From Betaproteobacteria bacterium (lineage in GTDB: Bacteria; Pseudomonadota; Gammaproteobacteria; Burkholderiales; Usitatibacteraceae), in assembly GCA_016720925.1 (NCBI GenBank), contig JADKJR010000008.1:1-64000 (forward strand): 64,000 nt of DNA, read 5' to 3'. Made by a program: the position numbers and the translations under genes. Of this stretch, positions 18,851-28,716 are shown piece after piece (positions within the stretch are counted from its first letter, which is position 1; each line of letters starts with the position of its first letter). A model generated the notes under the pieces. The model ran no database searches. It was not told the origin of the DNA and saw nothing but the letters and a program-made list of their open reading frames with translations.

Positions 18851-20689
18851 TTAGATCTTGAAATCATCAAAGGCTACGCGTGCGTCATCCACCCCCAATT
18901 GCGTCAACATCGCCCGGGTCGCGACCAGCATTACCGGTGGGCCGCAGACGTAAAAGTCGCACGCGTTCAGGTTAGAGTGAGTGCGGAGCAAGCCATGAAG
19001 TGCGACGTCGTGAACCAGGCCCGTTAGCAGCCCAGCCGCTTCTTCAGAATCTTGATTGACGTCGGACAAAACCAGCTGCCATTTGAAATTTGCAAACCTT
19101 GTTGCCAGCAGCGAGATCTCGTCAACATAGGGTGCATCCCGCAGACTGCGAGCGCCATACCAAAAATGGATAGGCTCTTTGGCACCACCTTCTAACAGAG
19201 ACCGAATCATCGCGCGCAGCGGTGCCATCCCGGCGCCCCCGCCAATAAAGACTTTCTCCCGGCCGCCAGGCTGGATGGCAAAATCGCCGAATGGCCCGCT
19301 GAATCGCACGATATCGCCTTCTTTCAGGCCATACAGATAGGCGGAACCCCTGCCCGGTGGGAAATTTTTGGGAGACTGCTTGCCGTGCATGAACCGCGCC
19401 AAAAGGGTGAGATAGCCGCCTGCCTGATCGACCGGACAAGACAATGAATAGGAGCGGCGCATCGCGGACTTGTTGCGCCATTGGTCCGGAAGCTCCAGCG
19501 ACGCCCAGTCGTCCGTGTGATTCTTGGGAAAGTCGATTTGCTCCCGGCTCATGGTGTATTCCGGGGTGTGTATCTGGAGGTACGAGCCTGGCTGCCATTG
19601 GACCTCTGCCTTTATTGCCGGGGCCAACACAATTTCCCGCAGGAACGGCGTCACGGCGCGAATGCTCGCGACCCTAGCACTGAGCTCAGTCCAACTTTCA
19701 CTCCCACCCTGGACTTCGATGTCCAATTTGCCGTCGATCTTTAAATTGCAAGCGAGGCGATGGCCGGCGTTTACCTTGCTTTCAGCCAACTGTGCGCGAT
19801 CGGCACTGGTAGGGGGCGGCACGCTACCCATTACCCGCACCGTACACAATCCGCAACTCTGCCCACCACCACAGTTGGAGGGCAGTTGCAGGCCCTGACG
19901 CGCAAGCGCGTGAAAGACCGTATCGCCACTCGGCGCAAGCAAGGTCCGCAGTAGATTGCCATCAGGCGCAAACACGCTGAGTTCGCGCCGGCCACGCCAA
20001 ATTTGCGGAATGAACTCGGCAAGCCGGAAGCTCGTGATCAACAACCATGTGCCGGTGAGCGCGAGCCAGAGTCCGCCGACAGCGGTGCTGACCACCAGCA
20101 CATTGTTGAAGTCCTTGCGCTCGTAATAATCCATGATGTGCAACATCCAGAAAAAATCGAACAAGCGCCAGGTTTGGTTGCGGTGCTCGAGCACATCGCC
20201 CTGCTGCGATAAGTAGACGCTGGTGTCTTCGGCATCGGCGAAGTCAACGCGCCAGACCTTGCCCTTGTGCGCGCGCGTTTCGAGCGATGGCTCCACCAAT
20301 TCCGCGCGCCCGGGACGTCCCGGGCCTGTGTAGGACGAGACCGCTAAACGCTGCGCGAGATCGGCAGAAATTTCAACGCCGTTTCCGTTCAGCGCATCGA
20401 CCATTTTGACGCCTGTTTCGCCGGCGAGGCGATAGACCGGCTGATCGAGCAGCCATCCCGTGGAAATGGCAAACACCGGTGCGGCAGTGAGTGGCGAGCA
20501 CGCGATCTGCAGACAAGGCATTTTCCGGCCAAAGCTTCTTGGCCACCGGCGGCGCCGAAACTCACTGCCTTTTACCCGCTCCGCGTCAAGCAGGCTCATC
20601 ACCAGCCCGCTGCACATCCACAGCACCAGTTGCAGACCGATCAACAGACCGATCCACTTGTGGATCTTGCGCATCCAAGGCGTCATCAT
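18851..20689 (-). CDS. PepSY transmembrane protein fused to NqrF-like 2Fe-2S/FAD reductase
   Basis: Membrane-bound electron-transfer protein. Start MMTPWMRKIHKWIGL at 20689 overlaps the previous gene's stop (ATGATG over TGA). N-terminal PepSY module has helices WIGLLIGLQLVLWMCSGLVMSLL and GGLWLALTGTWLLITSF with the paired motif DFFWMLHIMDY. A plant-type ferredoxin domain with LPSNCGGGQSCGLCTVRV and HRLACNL follows, then an FAD/NAD(P)H reductase: MRRSYSLSCP (flavin), IGGGAGMAPLRAMIRSL (NAD) and DFYVCGPPVML. This matches PepSY-NqrF fusions, predicted to reduce periplasmic metal or ligand after TonB-dependent uptake. A poorly conserved stretch at 20450-20600 may hide two compensating indels. Confidence 0.82.
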   Translation of the reverse strand: MMTPWMRKIHKWIGLLIGLQLVLWMCSGLVMSLLDAERVKGSEFRRRRWPRSFGRKMPCLQIACSPLTAAPVFAISTGWLLDQPVYRLAGETGVKMVDALNGNGVEISADLAQRLAVSSYTGPGRPGRAELVEPSLETRAHKGKVWRVDFADAEDTSVYLSQQGDVLEHRNQTWRLFDFFWMLHIMDYYERKDFNNVLVVSTAVGGLWLALTGTWLLITSFRLAEFIPQIWRGRRELSVFAPDGNLLRTLLAPSGDTVFHALARQGLQLPSNCGGGQSCGLCTVRVMGSVPPPTSADRAQLAESKVNAGHRLACNLKIDGKLDIEVQGGSESWTELSARVASIRAVTPFLREIVLAPAIKAEVQWQPGSYLQIHTPEYTMSREQIDFPKNHTDDWASLELPDQWRNKSAMRRSYSLSCPVDQAGGYLTLLARFMHGKQSPKNFPPGRGSAYLYGLKEGDIVRFSGPFGDFAIQPGGREKVFIGGGAGMAPLRAMIRSLLEGGAKEPIHFWYGARSLRDAPYVDEISLLATRFANFKWQLVLSDVNQDSEEAAGLLTGLVHDVALHGLLRTHSNLNACDFYVCGPPVMLVATRAMLTQLGVDDARVAFDDFKI

Positions 20690-21367
20690 GCCGTGGTCCG
20701 CCGACGAAAACTGTAGAAGACGAGCCAGGCGCCACTCAATGCGAACACAAGACCAATACCGGCGGCCGCGCGCAGCAGCGTGTTGTTGACATCGGTGCGG
20801 CTGTCGTAATCCATGATGTGCAACATCCACAGGAAATCGAACCAGCGCCACAGTGTGTGGCGGCGCGCAAGCAGCTCGCCGGTTTGCGGAGAGAAATAGA
20901 AGGTGGTTTCTGCCCATTCATCATAGCGCACGGCCCACATCGGCATCGGTATGGGCCGACGGGCAACTTCCTTGGGAACCTCGGTGATCAAGTCCACAGC
21001 CAGGACTTGCGAAGTGCCCTGATATATTTCCTTGGCCAACGCCACAATTTCTTCCCGCTTCAACGGGCTAATGGTTTCACCCAGTTTGCGCGCTAACCAA
21101 CGAACTCCTGTCGCCCTGGCGAATTTCAAAGACCTCGCGTCCAAGCAATTTCTTGAGCCGCAAAGACTGAATACCGGGATACAGCGCGGCCAGCCTGCCC
21201 ATATCCACCCGCTCGCCAGATTGCCCCAGCGGCTCGCGCGCGACATGCGCGAGATGGTCGCCATGAATGACATCAAGCGAAATCACCGTCATATATACGC
21301 CGCTGATCATCCAAAGCAACGCCTGCACCCCGACGATCAAGCCGATCCATTTGTGGGTGCGCCGCAC
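20686..21367 (-). CDS. PepSY-associated transmembrane protein (frameshifted)
   Basis: About 225 residues over two frames. MRRTHKWIGLIVGVQALLWMISGVYMTVISLD is the first membrane helix, a PepSY-like domain follows to RSSLVSAQTG, and after an extra base near 21078 the other frame continues ETISPLKREEIVALAKEI, then WAVRYDEWAETTFYFSPQTGELLARR, DFLWMLHIMDY and a final helix GIGLVFALSGAWLVFY. It has the same domain plan as the N-terminal half of the next gene, with which it overlaps, so the two probably form a complex or duplicated module. Family role: iron/siderophore-linked membrane electron transfer, by analogy. Confidence 0.78.
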
Positions 21368-21456
21368 CAGAACGGTAGTGTCATGGTGTCTGGTCCCTAT
21401 GCAATTGCTGCGTCAGAAGGCACTGCGAGCGGAACGCTCGCAGTGCCGACAAGTGC

Positions 21457-24168
21457 CTACCAGCGATAGGCAATGCGCGCGTGCCAACGGCGACCCAGCA
21501 AGTCGTAGGTCATGGTGTCCGTATTGCCGTCCGTGTAGCTCGGCATATAAGGAGGCTTCTTGTCGAAGAGATTGTCGATGCCCGCCGAAATATCCAGCGC
21601 TTTGCTGACCGCATACTTCACCTGCACCGTTTGATAAAAGACACCGGGGACACTTCCACCGATCGCGGCCGGCGAGTTGATGTCGGTTGCGGAACCGATG
21701 TACTGAACCCCGTATGAACCAGACCAGGCTTCCCTCGCCAAGGTCAGCGAGCTCAATCCCCGCCATTGGGAATAGGTGCCGCGACCGCCCGTAGTTTTTC
21801 CCGTATAAACGATTACAGCTCCACCTGGAAATGGTTCGACTTCGTAGCGGGCAGGGCGCGAAATATCCGCGCTGATCGTTGAGGTGTATCCGGCGACTTT
21901 AAACTCGTAGAGTGCACCGATATCGATTCCGGTGAGTCGTTCGTTTGCGGCATTGAGTGGCTGCGCGGAAAGGAAATTCACTTCACCCGTAACCGGGTTG
22001 CGAGTAAAGCTCGACGGATTGCAGAACAAATGGGCCCGCCCCGGCGTGTTGTAGCAAACCGATAGCTTGGTTGATCCCGGAACACTTTGAATCGCATTGT
22101 TGATCTTGATGTTGTAGTAGTCAACCGTCAGAGTCAGCGCCTTGGATGGCGTCCACACCACGCCGACGGTCAGCGTTTTGGCATCCTCAGGCTTCAGTTT
22201 CGGATTGCCGCCTCCAGTGGTCAAAATGGTGTTGCCGAGCTGCGTGAAGCCGGCGGGAACACCTGCTGCCGCGCAGTTCTGCGAGACCACCGAAGATGTT
22301 GGTAGGGTACTCCATCTGCTGCATGGATCGGTGGTGGTCAAATTGCCTTCAGACACTCCCCCGAAAAGTTCCGGAACGTTGGGAACGCGAAATGAAGTCG
22401 AATAATTGGCGCGCGCTTTTACGCTCGTGATCACTTGCCAATCCAGCCCCAATTTATAAGTACTCTTGGATCCGAAAAGGTTGTAATCAGAATATCGGCC
22501 GGCCGCGTTGATGTTCAAGGATTCAATGAACGGCACTTGCTTCAAGATTGGCACAGACAACTCGGCATAAAGTTCGCGTGCGGTGTACTCACCGGCAATC
22601 GGATCCTGGCGGTTAGCGTTGGCCGCGCCCATTACGGTAAGGCTATCCGGGTTGCGCCAGCCGCTCTCCTTGCGAAGCTCTAAGCCTGACGCGAATCCCA
22701 CCGGACCGGCGGGTAATTCAAACAGCTGGCCGCTGATATTGGCGCTGGCGCTTTTCTGGTCGTTTCCGCCGGTATCGCGTGTGGTCGCCAAAATGTATTT
22801 CAGCACTGCCGGTGTGAGACTGCCGTTTCCAAGGTAATTGCCGCACGGAATGGCGGCACCAACTGCGGTGCTGCATTTTGTTCGGTCGAGCGTCAGATCG
22901 ACCCGATCGAGGTTAGCAACATTCGTCGAGCCGTCGATGCCGGTGTTGCGCCCCCAGTTCAATGCCGCATTCCAATCCCAGTTGGCACCGAAATTTCCCT
23001 TTGCACCGGTCAGGACACGGAAAGTCTCGGTCTCCTGAAAGAAATCGCGGGCACCGACTTCCCCAATGCGGCGCCGTTCCAACGTCAATGCTTGGCCAGT
23101 AGGATTCGTTGGATGATTTGCCGCAATATTGATGGCGCGGGTTGCCCCAAGCGTTCCCGGCGTGGCAAGCTGGCCCGAGTCGCGGTACGAAAACAGCACC
23201 TCCGTGAAAAGCTCTGTGTCCGGGGTGAGATTGAGGGCTCCAAAGGTGCTCAGGCCAAGACGCTTTATTGGGTTTACCGCATTGAGCGACTCGTTGCTGT
23301 TGTAGTTGTGGACTAGGGCCGAATACGTCTCGAAGGTCGGGGTGGCTTGAACCGCATTGTTGAAATTAATACGCCGCCCGTCAGCCAAGCGTGCGCGACC
23401 GCCGAGCGTGGACGAACTGTTGACGCATTCCAGCTTTCCATTGAGTTCGCCCAGTCCGCAGGGTGCGCGGCTGGCCATGCCGACCGCCCCGGCTTTCGCG
23501 TAGTGGATCGCCGTCATGAGCGAGCCTTTGGCGCCGGTTATTCCCCACGCCAGATCAGCGCTGGTTTCGTCGCCGTCGCTGCGTGATGGTTCGCCGTACC
23601 GAATGGCGGCTTCGCCACCATCCAGCCCCTTCTTGGTAATAATGTTCACGACGCCGGCAACAGCGTCTGCACCGTAGATTGCGGACGCACCGTCTTTCAG
23701 GACCTCGATCCGCTCGATAATGGCGACGGGAATCATGCTCAGATCCACCGAGCTATTCGCGCCGGTGCCGCCGTTCACTACACGCCGGCCATTCAGCAGG
23801 ACCAACGTCCGGTTGATCCCGAGGCCGCGCAGGTTGACTTGCGTCGTACCCCAGCCATTGCTGGTCCAATAGGCACTGGTCTGGTTACCCGCGAAGCCGG
23901 CAGATGCGGGTAGCCTCTGCAGCAGTGTTTCAACCGAAATGGCCCCGGAGCGCTGAATCGCCTCGCTATCAATAACAGTGACCGGGCCTACACCGGCGAT
24001 CTGATCCTGTTTCAAATTGATGCGACTGCCCGTCACTTGTACTTTTTCAAGTGACTCAGGCTTGCCGCCTGTCGCACCGGAAACAGGAACTGCTTGCTGT
24101 GCGAACGCGCTATTGACAAGAAAAAACACGCCAATCGCGATCGCAGTTTGGGTAAGTTTATGAGCCAT
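21457..24168 (-). CDS. TonB-dependent outer-membrane receptor
   Basis: 903 residues. Signal peptide MAHKLTQTAIAIGVFFLVNSAFAQQ sets the start at 24168. The plug domain shows ESLEKVQVTGSRI, VETLLQRLPASAGFAGNQ, VNLRGLGINRTLVLLNGRRV and IERIEVLKDGASAIYGADAVAGVVNIITKKG, all typical. The barrel ends in the consensus WHARIAYRW with a terminal aromatic residue. The LGINRTLVLLNGRR type plug places it among receptors often used for peptides, sugars or metal complexes, so the ligand is open. Lies 90 bp upstream of the PepSY genes on the same strand and 270 bp downstream of hutH; a shared transcript with the PepSY-reductase genes is likely. Confidence 0.9.
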   Translation of the reverse strand: MAHKLTQTAIAIGVFFLVNSAFAQQAVPVSGATGGKPESLEKVQVTGSRINLKQDQIAGVGPVTVIDSEAIQRSGAISVETLLQRLPASAGFAGNQTSAYWTSNGWGTTQVNLRGLGINRTLVLLNGRRVVNGGTGANSSVDLSMIPVAIIERIEVLKDGASAIYGADAVAGVVNIITKKGLDGGEAAIRYGEPSRSDGDETSADLAWGITGAKGSLMTAIHYAKAGAVGMASRAPCGLGELNGKLECVNSSSTLGGRARLADGRRINFNNAVQATPTFETYSALVHNYNSNESLNAVNPIKRLGLSTFGALNLTPDTELFTEVLFSYRDSGQLATPGTLGATRAINIAANHPTNPTGQALTLERRRIGEVGARDFFQETETFRVLTGAKGNFGANWDWNAALNWGRNTGIDGSTNVANLDRVDLTLDRTKCSTAVGAAIPCGNYLGNGSLTPAVLKYILATTRDTGGNDQKSASANISGQLFELPAGPVGFASGLELRKESGWRNPDSLTVMGAANANRQDPIAGEYTARELYAELSVPILKQVPFIESLNINAAGRYSDYNLFGSKSTYKLGLDWQVITSVKARANYSTSFRVPNVPELFGGVSEGNLTTTDPCSRWSTLPTSSVVSQNCAAAGVPAGFTQLGNTILTTGGGNPKLKPEDAKTLTVGVVWTPSKALTLTVDYYNIKINNAIQSVPGSTKLSVCYNTPGRAHLFCNPSSFTRNPVTGEVNFLSAQPLNAANERLTGIDIGALYEFKVAGYTSTISADISRPARYEVEPFPGGAVIVYTGKTTGGRGTYSQWRGLSSLTLAREAWSGSYGVQYIGSATDINSPAAIGGSVPGVFYQTVQVKYAVSKALDISAGIDNLFDKKPPYMPSYTDGNTDTMTYDLLGRRWHARIAYRW

Positions 24169-24438
24169 GATCTTGTCAACTTTCCATAAAGTGATTAAGC
24201 CGCTCAATTGCTCAGCCGAGCGGCGTGGCTGTCGTTACGTGAAATCATTGTTGGATCGTTACCTATCGTTCCCACCAATCTTGTCTGTGTCGTAACCAAT
24301 CATTGCCCATGTAAGGATAAAGCAAATGCGATGCCAAGCTTGGCAAATGGTTGAACGGAATCGACGAACGCTAGTCTTGCGAATGCAAAAATATTCGGAT
24401 ACACGATGATTCATATCCAAGAGTTTTGGTGACACGGA

Positions 24439-25995
24439 TTAAGAGCCAGCCTGTTGAGCCGGTAGCAGCCAAAGTGCCGGTAAATCCGGCAGTGCTCGTA
24501 AAACATGCGAAATCGAACCATTGCGCACCAGATTCGTCGCATGTTCGATGTCCGGTGATAGATGACGATCCTGCGTCAATGCGGAAACGCCCTTCCGCAC
24601 CAAGGCGTGCGCTCCTTCGATGGCTATTGAGGTGCGCAACGGGCGGAGAAATTCGATACCTTGCGCCGCAGCCAGCAACTCGATGCCCAGGATGTGCGCG
24701 GTGTTGGCAATCATCGCTTGCAGGCGGCGTGCCGCGAAGGTGGCCATGGAAACATGGTCTTCCTGATTGGCGCTGGTCGGCAGGCTATCCACGCTCGCAG
24801 GATGTGCGAGCGATTTGTTTTCCGACGCAAGCGACGCGGCGGTGACATGCGCGATCATAAATCCGCTATTCAATCCCGCATCGGCGACAAGAAAGGGCGG
24901 CAAGCGCGACACGCCGCTGTCGATCAGCACCGCAATCCTGCGCTCGGAAATGGCGCCGACTTCTGCGATCGCGAGGGCCATGCCGTCGGCGACCAGCGCC
25001 ACGGGTTCAGCGTGAAAGTTGCCGCCGGATATCATCGCGCCATCCTCGGCGAAAACGAGGGGATTGTCGGTCACCGCGTTGGCTTCGCACTGCAAAACGA
25101 TACTCGCGTGTCGAAGTTGGTCCAAACAGGCACCCACCACCTGTGGCTGACAACGCAGCGAATACGGGTCTTGCACACGGTCGTCGCCGTTCACATGTGA
25201 CTGGCGAATTTCGCTGCCGGCAAGCAGCGCACGAAAATAATGTGCGACGGCGATTTGGCCAGGCTGGCCACGCAATTGATGAATGCGTGGATCGAATGGT
25301 CCATCACTGCCACGGGCCGCATCCACCGTCATTGCGCCAATGACGAGTGCCGCCTCCAACACTGGCTCGAAACTGAACAGGGCATGCAACGCGAGCGCGG
25401 TGGAGACTTGTGTGCCGTTGATCAGCGCCAGGCCCTCTTTCGCGCCAAGGATGAGCGGCGCGATGCCGGCCGCCTCCAGCGCCTCGGCGGCATTCTTGCG
25501 CATGCCGTCAACAAGCATTTCGCCTTCGCCAAGCAACGCCAACGTCAAATGCGCAAGCGGCGCCAAATCTCCCGATGCACCGACCGATCCCTGCGATGGA
25601 ACAAATGGCACGAGGCCGCGGTTGTACACGGCCAGCAGAGTGTCGATGACGCCATCACGCACACCAGAGTGCCCCCGCGCCAAACTCGCGGCTTTGAGCA
25701 CGAGGATCAGACGCACGACCTCGGGCGCCAATGGTATGCCGACCCCGACACTGTGCGAGCGGATCAGATTGAGCTGCAAAGACGCGACTTGTGACTTGGC
25801 GATACGCTGGTTGGCGAGCTTGCCAAAGCCGGTATTGACGCCGTAGACCGGCGCATCGCCGTCAGCCGCGCGTTGCACGACTTCTGCGCTAGCCTGGATT
25901 GCTTCTCGCGCGGAGGCCGGCAAGGTCAGTTCAACGCCGCCAGCGTGAATTGATTTCAGAGATTCCAGCGTGAGTTTGCCAGGCTGTATCTGCAT
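24439..25995 (-). CDS. hutH: histidine ammonia-lyase
   Basis: Converts L-histidine to urocanate and ammonia, the first step of histidine degradation. The MIO cofactor is formed from Ala-Ser-Gly in GSVGASGDLAPLAHLTLALLG. Other marks: VYGVNTGFGKLAN, QDPYSLRCQPQVVGA, NFHAEPVA and SANQEDHVSM. About 518 residues, normal size. Start MQIQPGKLTLESL at 25995 is used because it lies one base after the hutU stop, making the pair translationally coupled. The frame is open further upstream, but that part is antisense of hutU's end. Intact. Confidence 0.96.
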   Translation of the reverse strand: MQIQPGKLTLESLKSIHAGGVELTLPASAREAIQASAEVVQRAADGDAPVYGVNTGFGKLANQRIAKSQVASLQLNLIRSHSVGVGIPLAPEVVRLILVLKAASLARGHSGVRDGVIDTLLAVYNRGLVPFVPSQGSVGASGDLAPLAHLTLALLGEGEMLVDGMRKNAAEALEAAGIAPLILGAKEGLALINGTQVSTALALHALFSFEPVLEAALVIGAMTVDAARGSDGPFDPRIHQLRGQPGQIAVAHYFRALLAGSEIRQSHVNGDDRVQDPYSLRCQPQVVGACLDQLRHASIVLQCEANAVTDNPLVFAEDGAMISGGNFHAEPVALVADGMALAIAEVGAISERRIAVLIDSGVSRLPPFLVADAGLNSGFMIAHVTAASLASENKSLAHPASVDSLPTSANQEDHVSMATFAARRLQAMIANTAHILGIELLAAAQGIEFLRPLRTSIAIEGAHALVRKGVSALTQDRHLSPDIEHATNLVRNGSISHVLRALPDLPALWLLPAQQAGS

Positions 25996-25996
25996 C

Positions 25997-27700
25997 TCAA
26001 GCTTGCAACATCGGCAAGTTAAGGGCTTTTGTGTGCGCGCATTCGATTGCCGCGTCATAGCCGGCATCGACATGGCGCATTACGCCCGTGGCGGGGTCGT
26101 TCCACAACACTCGCTCTATTCGCTTTGCCGCCGCGTCGGTGCCATCGCAGACAATTACCACACCGGCATGTTGCGAGTACCCCATGCCGACACCACCGCC
26201 ATGATGCAGCGATACCCATGTTGCCCCGCCCGCAGTATTGAGGAGCGCATTGAGCAGTGGCCAGTCGGACACCGCATCACTGCCGTCGCGCATGGCTTCG
26301 GTTTCGCGATTGGGAGAGGCGACCGAGCCGCTATCCAGATGGTCGCGGCCGATGACGATAGGCGCCTTCAACTCACCACTCCTGACCATTTCGTTGAATG
26401 CCAGACCGGCACGATGCCGTTCGCCCAACCCGAGCCAGCAAATGCGCGCGGGAAGCCCCTGAAAAGCGATGCGATCAGCTGCCATATCTAGCCAGCGATG
26501 GAGGTGTTTGTCGGCCGGAAACAGCGCCTTCATTTTTGCATCCGTCTTCCGAATGTCTTCGGGATCGCCACTTAGTGCGACCCAACGGAAAGGGCCTTTG
26601 CCCTGGCAGAACAAAGGGCGAATGTATGCAGGTACGAAGCCTGGGATGTCAAACGCGTCCTTCACGCCTTGATCGAGCGCGACTTGACGAATGTTGTTTC
26701 CATAGTCGACAGTGGGGACTCCCATGGCCCGAAAGTCGAGCATGGCTTGAACATGCACTGCGCAACTTTTCGCGGCTGCCTCGCGTAGCGACGCATGCTG
26801 TAACGTGTCTGCTTGTGCGGCGCGCCAACTTTCAACGCACCAGCCCGATGGCAGATAGCCGTTGATGAGATCGTGCGCAGAAGTTTGGTCGGTCACCAGG
26901 TCGGGGCAAATGCCGCCGCGCCGCGCTCGCTTGACCAATTCGGGCAGTATGTCGGCCGCGTTGCCAAGCAGCCCGATCGAGACTGCCCTCTTCTCAACTG
27001 CGTATCGCGCCAATCGGGCAAGTGCATCTTCTAGGTCTATCGCCTGCTCGTCGAGGTATCCGGACTTGATACGAAATTCGATGCGCGATTGCTGGCATTC
27101 GATGTTTAGCGACGAAGCACCTGCAAAACTGGCAGCCAGCGGCTGCGCGCCACCCATACCTCCCAGGCCTGCTGTGAGAATCCAACGACCCGCAAGGTCA
27201 CCACCATAATGTTGCCGACCCGCTTCGACAAAAGTTTCGTAGGTGCCTTGGACGATTCCCTGACTGCCGATATAGATCCACGAGCCAGCCGTCATCTGGC
27301 CATACATCATCAGGCCTTTGCGGTCGAGTTCGTGGAAGTGCTCCCACGTTGCCCACTTTGGAACCAGATTGGAGTTCGCGATCAATACCCTTGGCGCATC
27401 GATATGCGTACGGAACACGCCGACGGGCTTGCCTGACTGCACGAGTAGCGTTTCGTCTTCGTTCAGTTCGCGTAAGGCCTTAATGATGGCGTCGTAGCAA
27501 GGCCAATTGCGAGCAGCCTTACCGATTCCACCGTAGACAATTAGCGCCTCTGGATTCTCGGCCACCTCTGGGTCGAGGTTATTCTGAATCATGCGATATG
27601 CCGCTTCGATGAGCCAGTTTTTACAGGTTATCTGCGTGCCGCGCGGTGCGCGTACGAGGCGCGGTTTAGACAGTTTGGCAACACTGGACAGGTCCGACAT
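25997..27700 (-). CDS. hutU: urocanate hydratase
   Basis: Second step of histidine degradation: urocanate to imidazolonepropionate, NAD-dependent. Recognisable motifs are ALIVYGGIGKAARNW, GRWILTAGLGGMGGAQP (NAD site), DQTSAHDLINGYLPSGW, and WVSLHHGGGVGMGYSQHAG. 567 residues. Start MSDLSSVAKLSKPRL at 27700; longer in-frame extension covers the operator and is rejected. First gene of the leftward hutUH unit, with a candidate HutC site 39 bp upstream of the start. Intact. Confidence 0.96.
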   Translation of the reverse strand: MSDLSSVAKLSKPRLVRAPRGTQITCKNWLIEAAYRMIQNNLDPEVAENPEALIVYGGIGKAARNWPCYDAIIKALRELNEDETLLVQSGKPVGVFRTHIDAPRVLIANSNLVPKWATWEHFHELDRKGLMMYGQMTAGSWIYIGSQGIVQGTYETFVEAGRQHYGGDLAGRWILTAGLGGMGGAQPLAASFAGASSLNIECQQSRIEFRIKSGYLDEQAIDLEDALARLARYAVEKRAVSIGLLGNAADILPELVKRARRGGICPDLVTDQTSAHDLINGYLPSGWCVESWRAAQADTLQHASLREAAAKSCAVHVQAMLDFRAMGVPTVDYGNNIRQVALDQGVKDAFDIPGFVPAYIRPLFCQGKGPFRWVALSGDPEDIRKTDAKMKALFPADKHLHRWLDMAADRIAFQGLPARICWLGLGERHRAGLAFNEMVRSGELKAPIVIGRDHLDSGSVASPNRETEAMRDGSDAVSDWPLLNALLNTAGGATWVSLHHGGGVGMGYSQHAGVVIVCDGTDAAAKRIERVLWNDPATGVMRHVDAGYDAAIECAHTKALNLPMLQA

Positions 27701-27738
27701 GGATTCCTCTGTGTGGCAGCATGGGCAACGCATTAACT

Positions 27739-27768
27739 CTACTTGTATAGTCAAGCATATGCAAGTAG
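27739..27768. promoter_or_regulatory. candidate HutC operator between hutU and hutC
   Basis: A 30-bp imperfect palindrome with outer arms ctacttg and caagtag, and inner caagcatatg. Sits between the divergent starts of hutU and hutC. A copy with 27 of 30 identical bases is at 30232-30261. HutC-type GntR repressors are known to bind CTTG...CAAG palindromes at hut promoters; assignment to this HutC is inference. Confidence 0.7.
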
Positions 27769-27825
27769 AATTTTTCGTACGATTCTCCTGCACAATCTCT
27801 CTAACGGGAAAGTACAATATTTCAT

Positions 27826-28566
27826 ATGACCCTTACATCAAAGCGCCACCTTCAGCCGAGTACGCTGCCTATGGCGCCATATGCTCAGGTGAAGCAGTTT
27901 CTGAAGGAAGGGCTGTCCGAAAAACGATGGGCACCAGGCGCCTTGATGCCTTCGGAGGCCGAATTGGTGGCTCAATTTGGCGTGAGCAGAGTGACAGTAA
28001 CCCGAGCGCTACGCGAGCTCCAGGCGGAAGGATTGGTCAATCGCTTGCAGGGCGTTGGAACATTTGCGGCGCATTTGGCCCGCATGTCATCTACGTTAAG
28101 TATTCGCGATCTGCGTGAGGAGATTGCAGCGCGTGGCCATCGCCATCACACTGCCGTGCATGTCGCAAAAAAGGAGCGCGCAACGGCAGAGGTGGCTGGC
28201 CGGTTCCGCCTGGCTCCAGGCGCACCCATATTTCACACTCTGATTGTTCACTTTGAGAACGACGTCGCTCTACGGTGCGAGGATCGCTATGTGAATCCCG
28301 CCTGCGCGCCAGATTACCTAAGCGTTGATTTTACGCAGCTCACGCCAACCCAATACCTGCTGCAAGTCGCCCCACTTTGGGAGGCGCATTACTCAATTGA
28401 GGCCAGCGTTCCTACTGCGCAAGAAGCGCGTTTGCTCAAGATTCGCCCGAATGAGCCGTGCCTAGTAATGACTCGCGGTACTGAGAGAGGCGGAGTAACC
28501 ATAACGCAGGCAAGGTTGGTGCACCCCGGGTCACGCTATACCTTGCACGGCAACTTTAAGCCCTGA
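27826..28566 (+). CDS. hutC: GntR-family histidine utilisation repressor HutC
   Basis: Winged-helix repressor that responds to urocanate. N-terminal GntR domain: PYAQVKQFLKEGLSEKRWAPGALMPSEAELVAQFGVSRVTVTRALRELQAEGLVNRLQGVGTF; C-terminal UTRA ligand-binding domain: FHTLIVHFENDVALRCEDRYVNP and the end SRYTLHGNF. About 246 residues. Divergent from hutU with the palindromic operator in between, so it likely represses hutUH and itself. A shorter start at MAPYAQV is also possible. Intact. Confidence 0.92.
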   Translation: MTLTSKRHLQPSTLPMAPYAQVKQFLKEGLSEKRWAPGALMPSEAELVAQFGVSRVTVTRALRELQAEGLVNRLQGVGTFAAHLARMSSTLSIRDLREEIAARGHRHHTAVHVAKKERATAEVAGRFRLAPGAPIFHTLIVHFENDVALRCEDRYVNPACAPDYLSVDFTQLTPTQYLLQVAPLWEAHYSIEASVPTAQEARLLKIRPNEPCLVMTRGTERGGVTITQARLVHPGSRYTLHGNFKP

Positions 28567-28716
28567 CCCGAGTAATCGAGCTGGCCAACGCCGGCCGGAC
28601 ACGAAAAGCTTAGCAGAACATAGGTTTGCAAAGCCCGTCCCACTATCATGGTTGTGAATCAATTACCGACCGGTTAACAGTGCGCCACGGCAGCTCGTAC
28701 AAAGGCGACCATGCCC

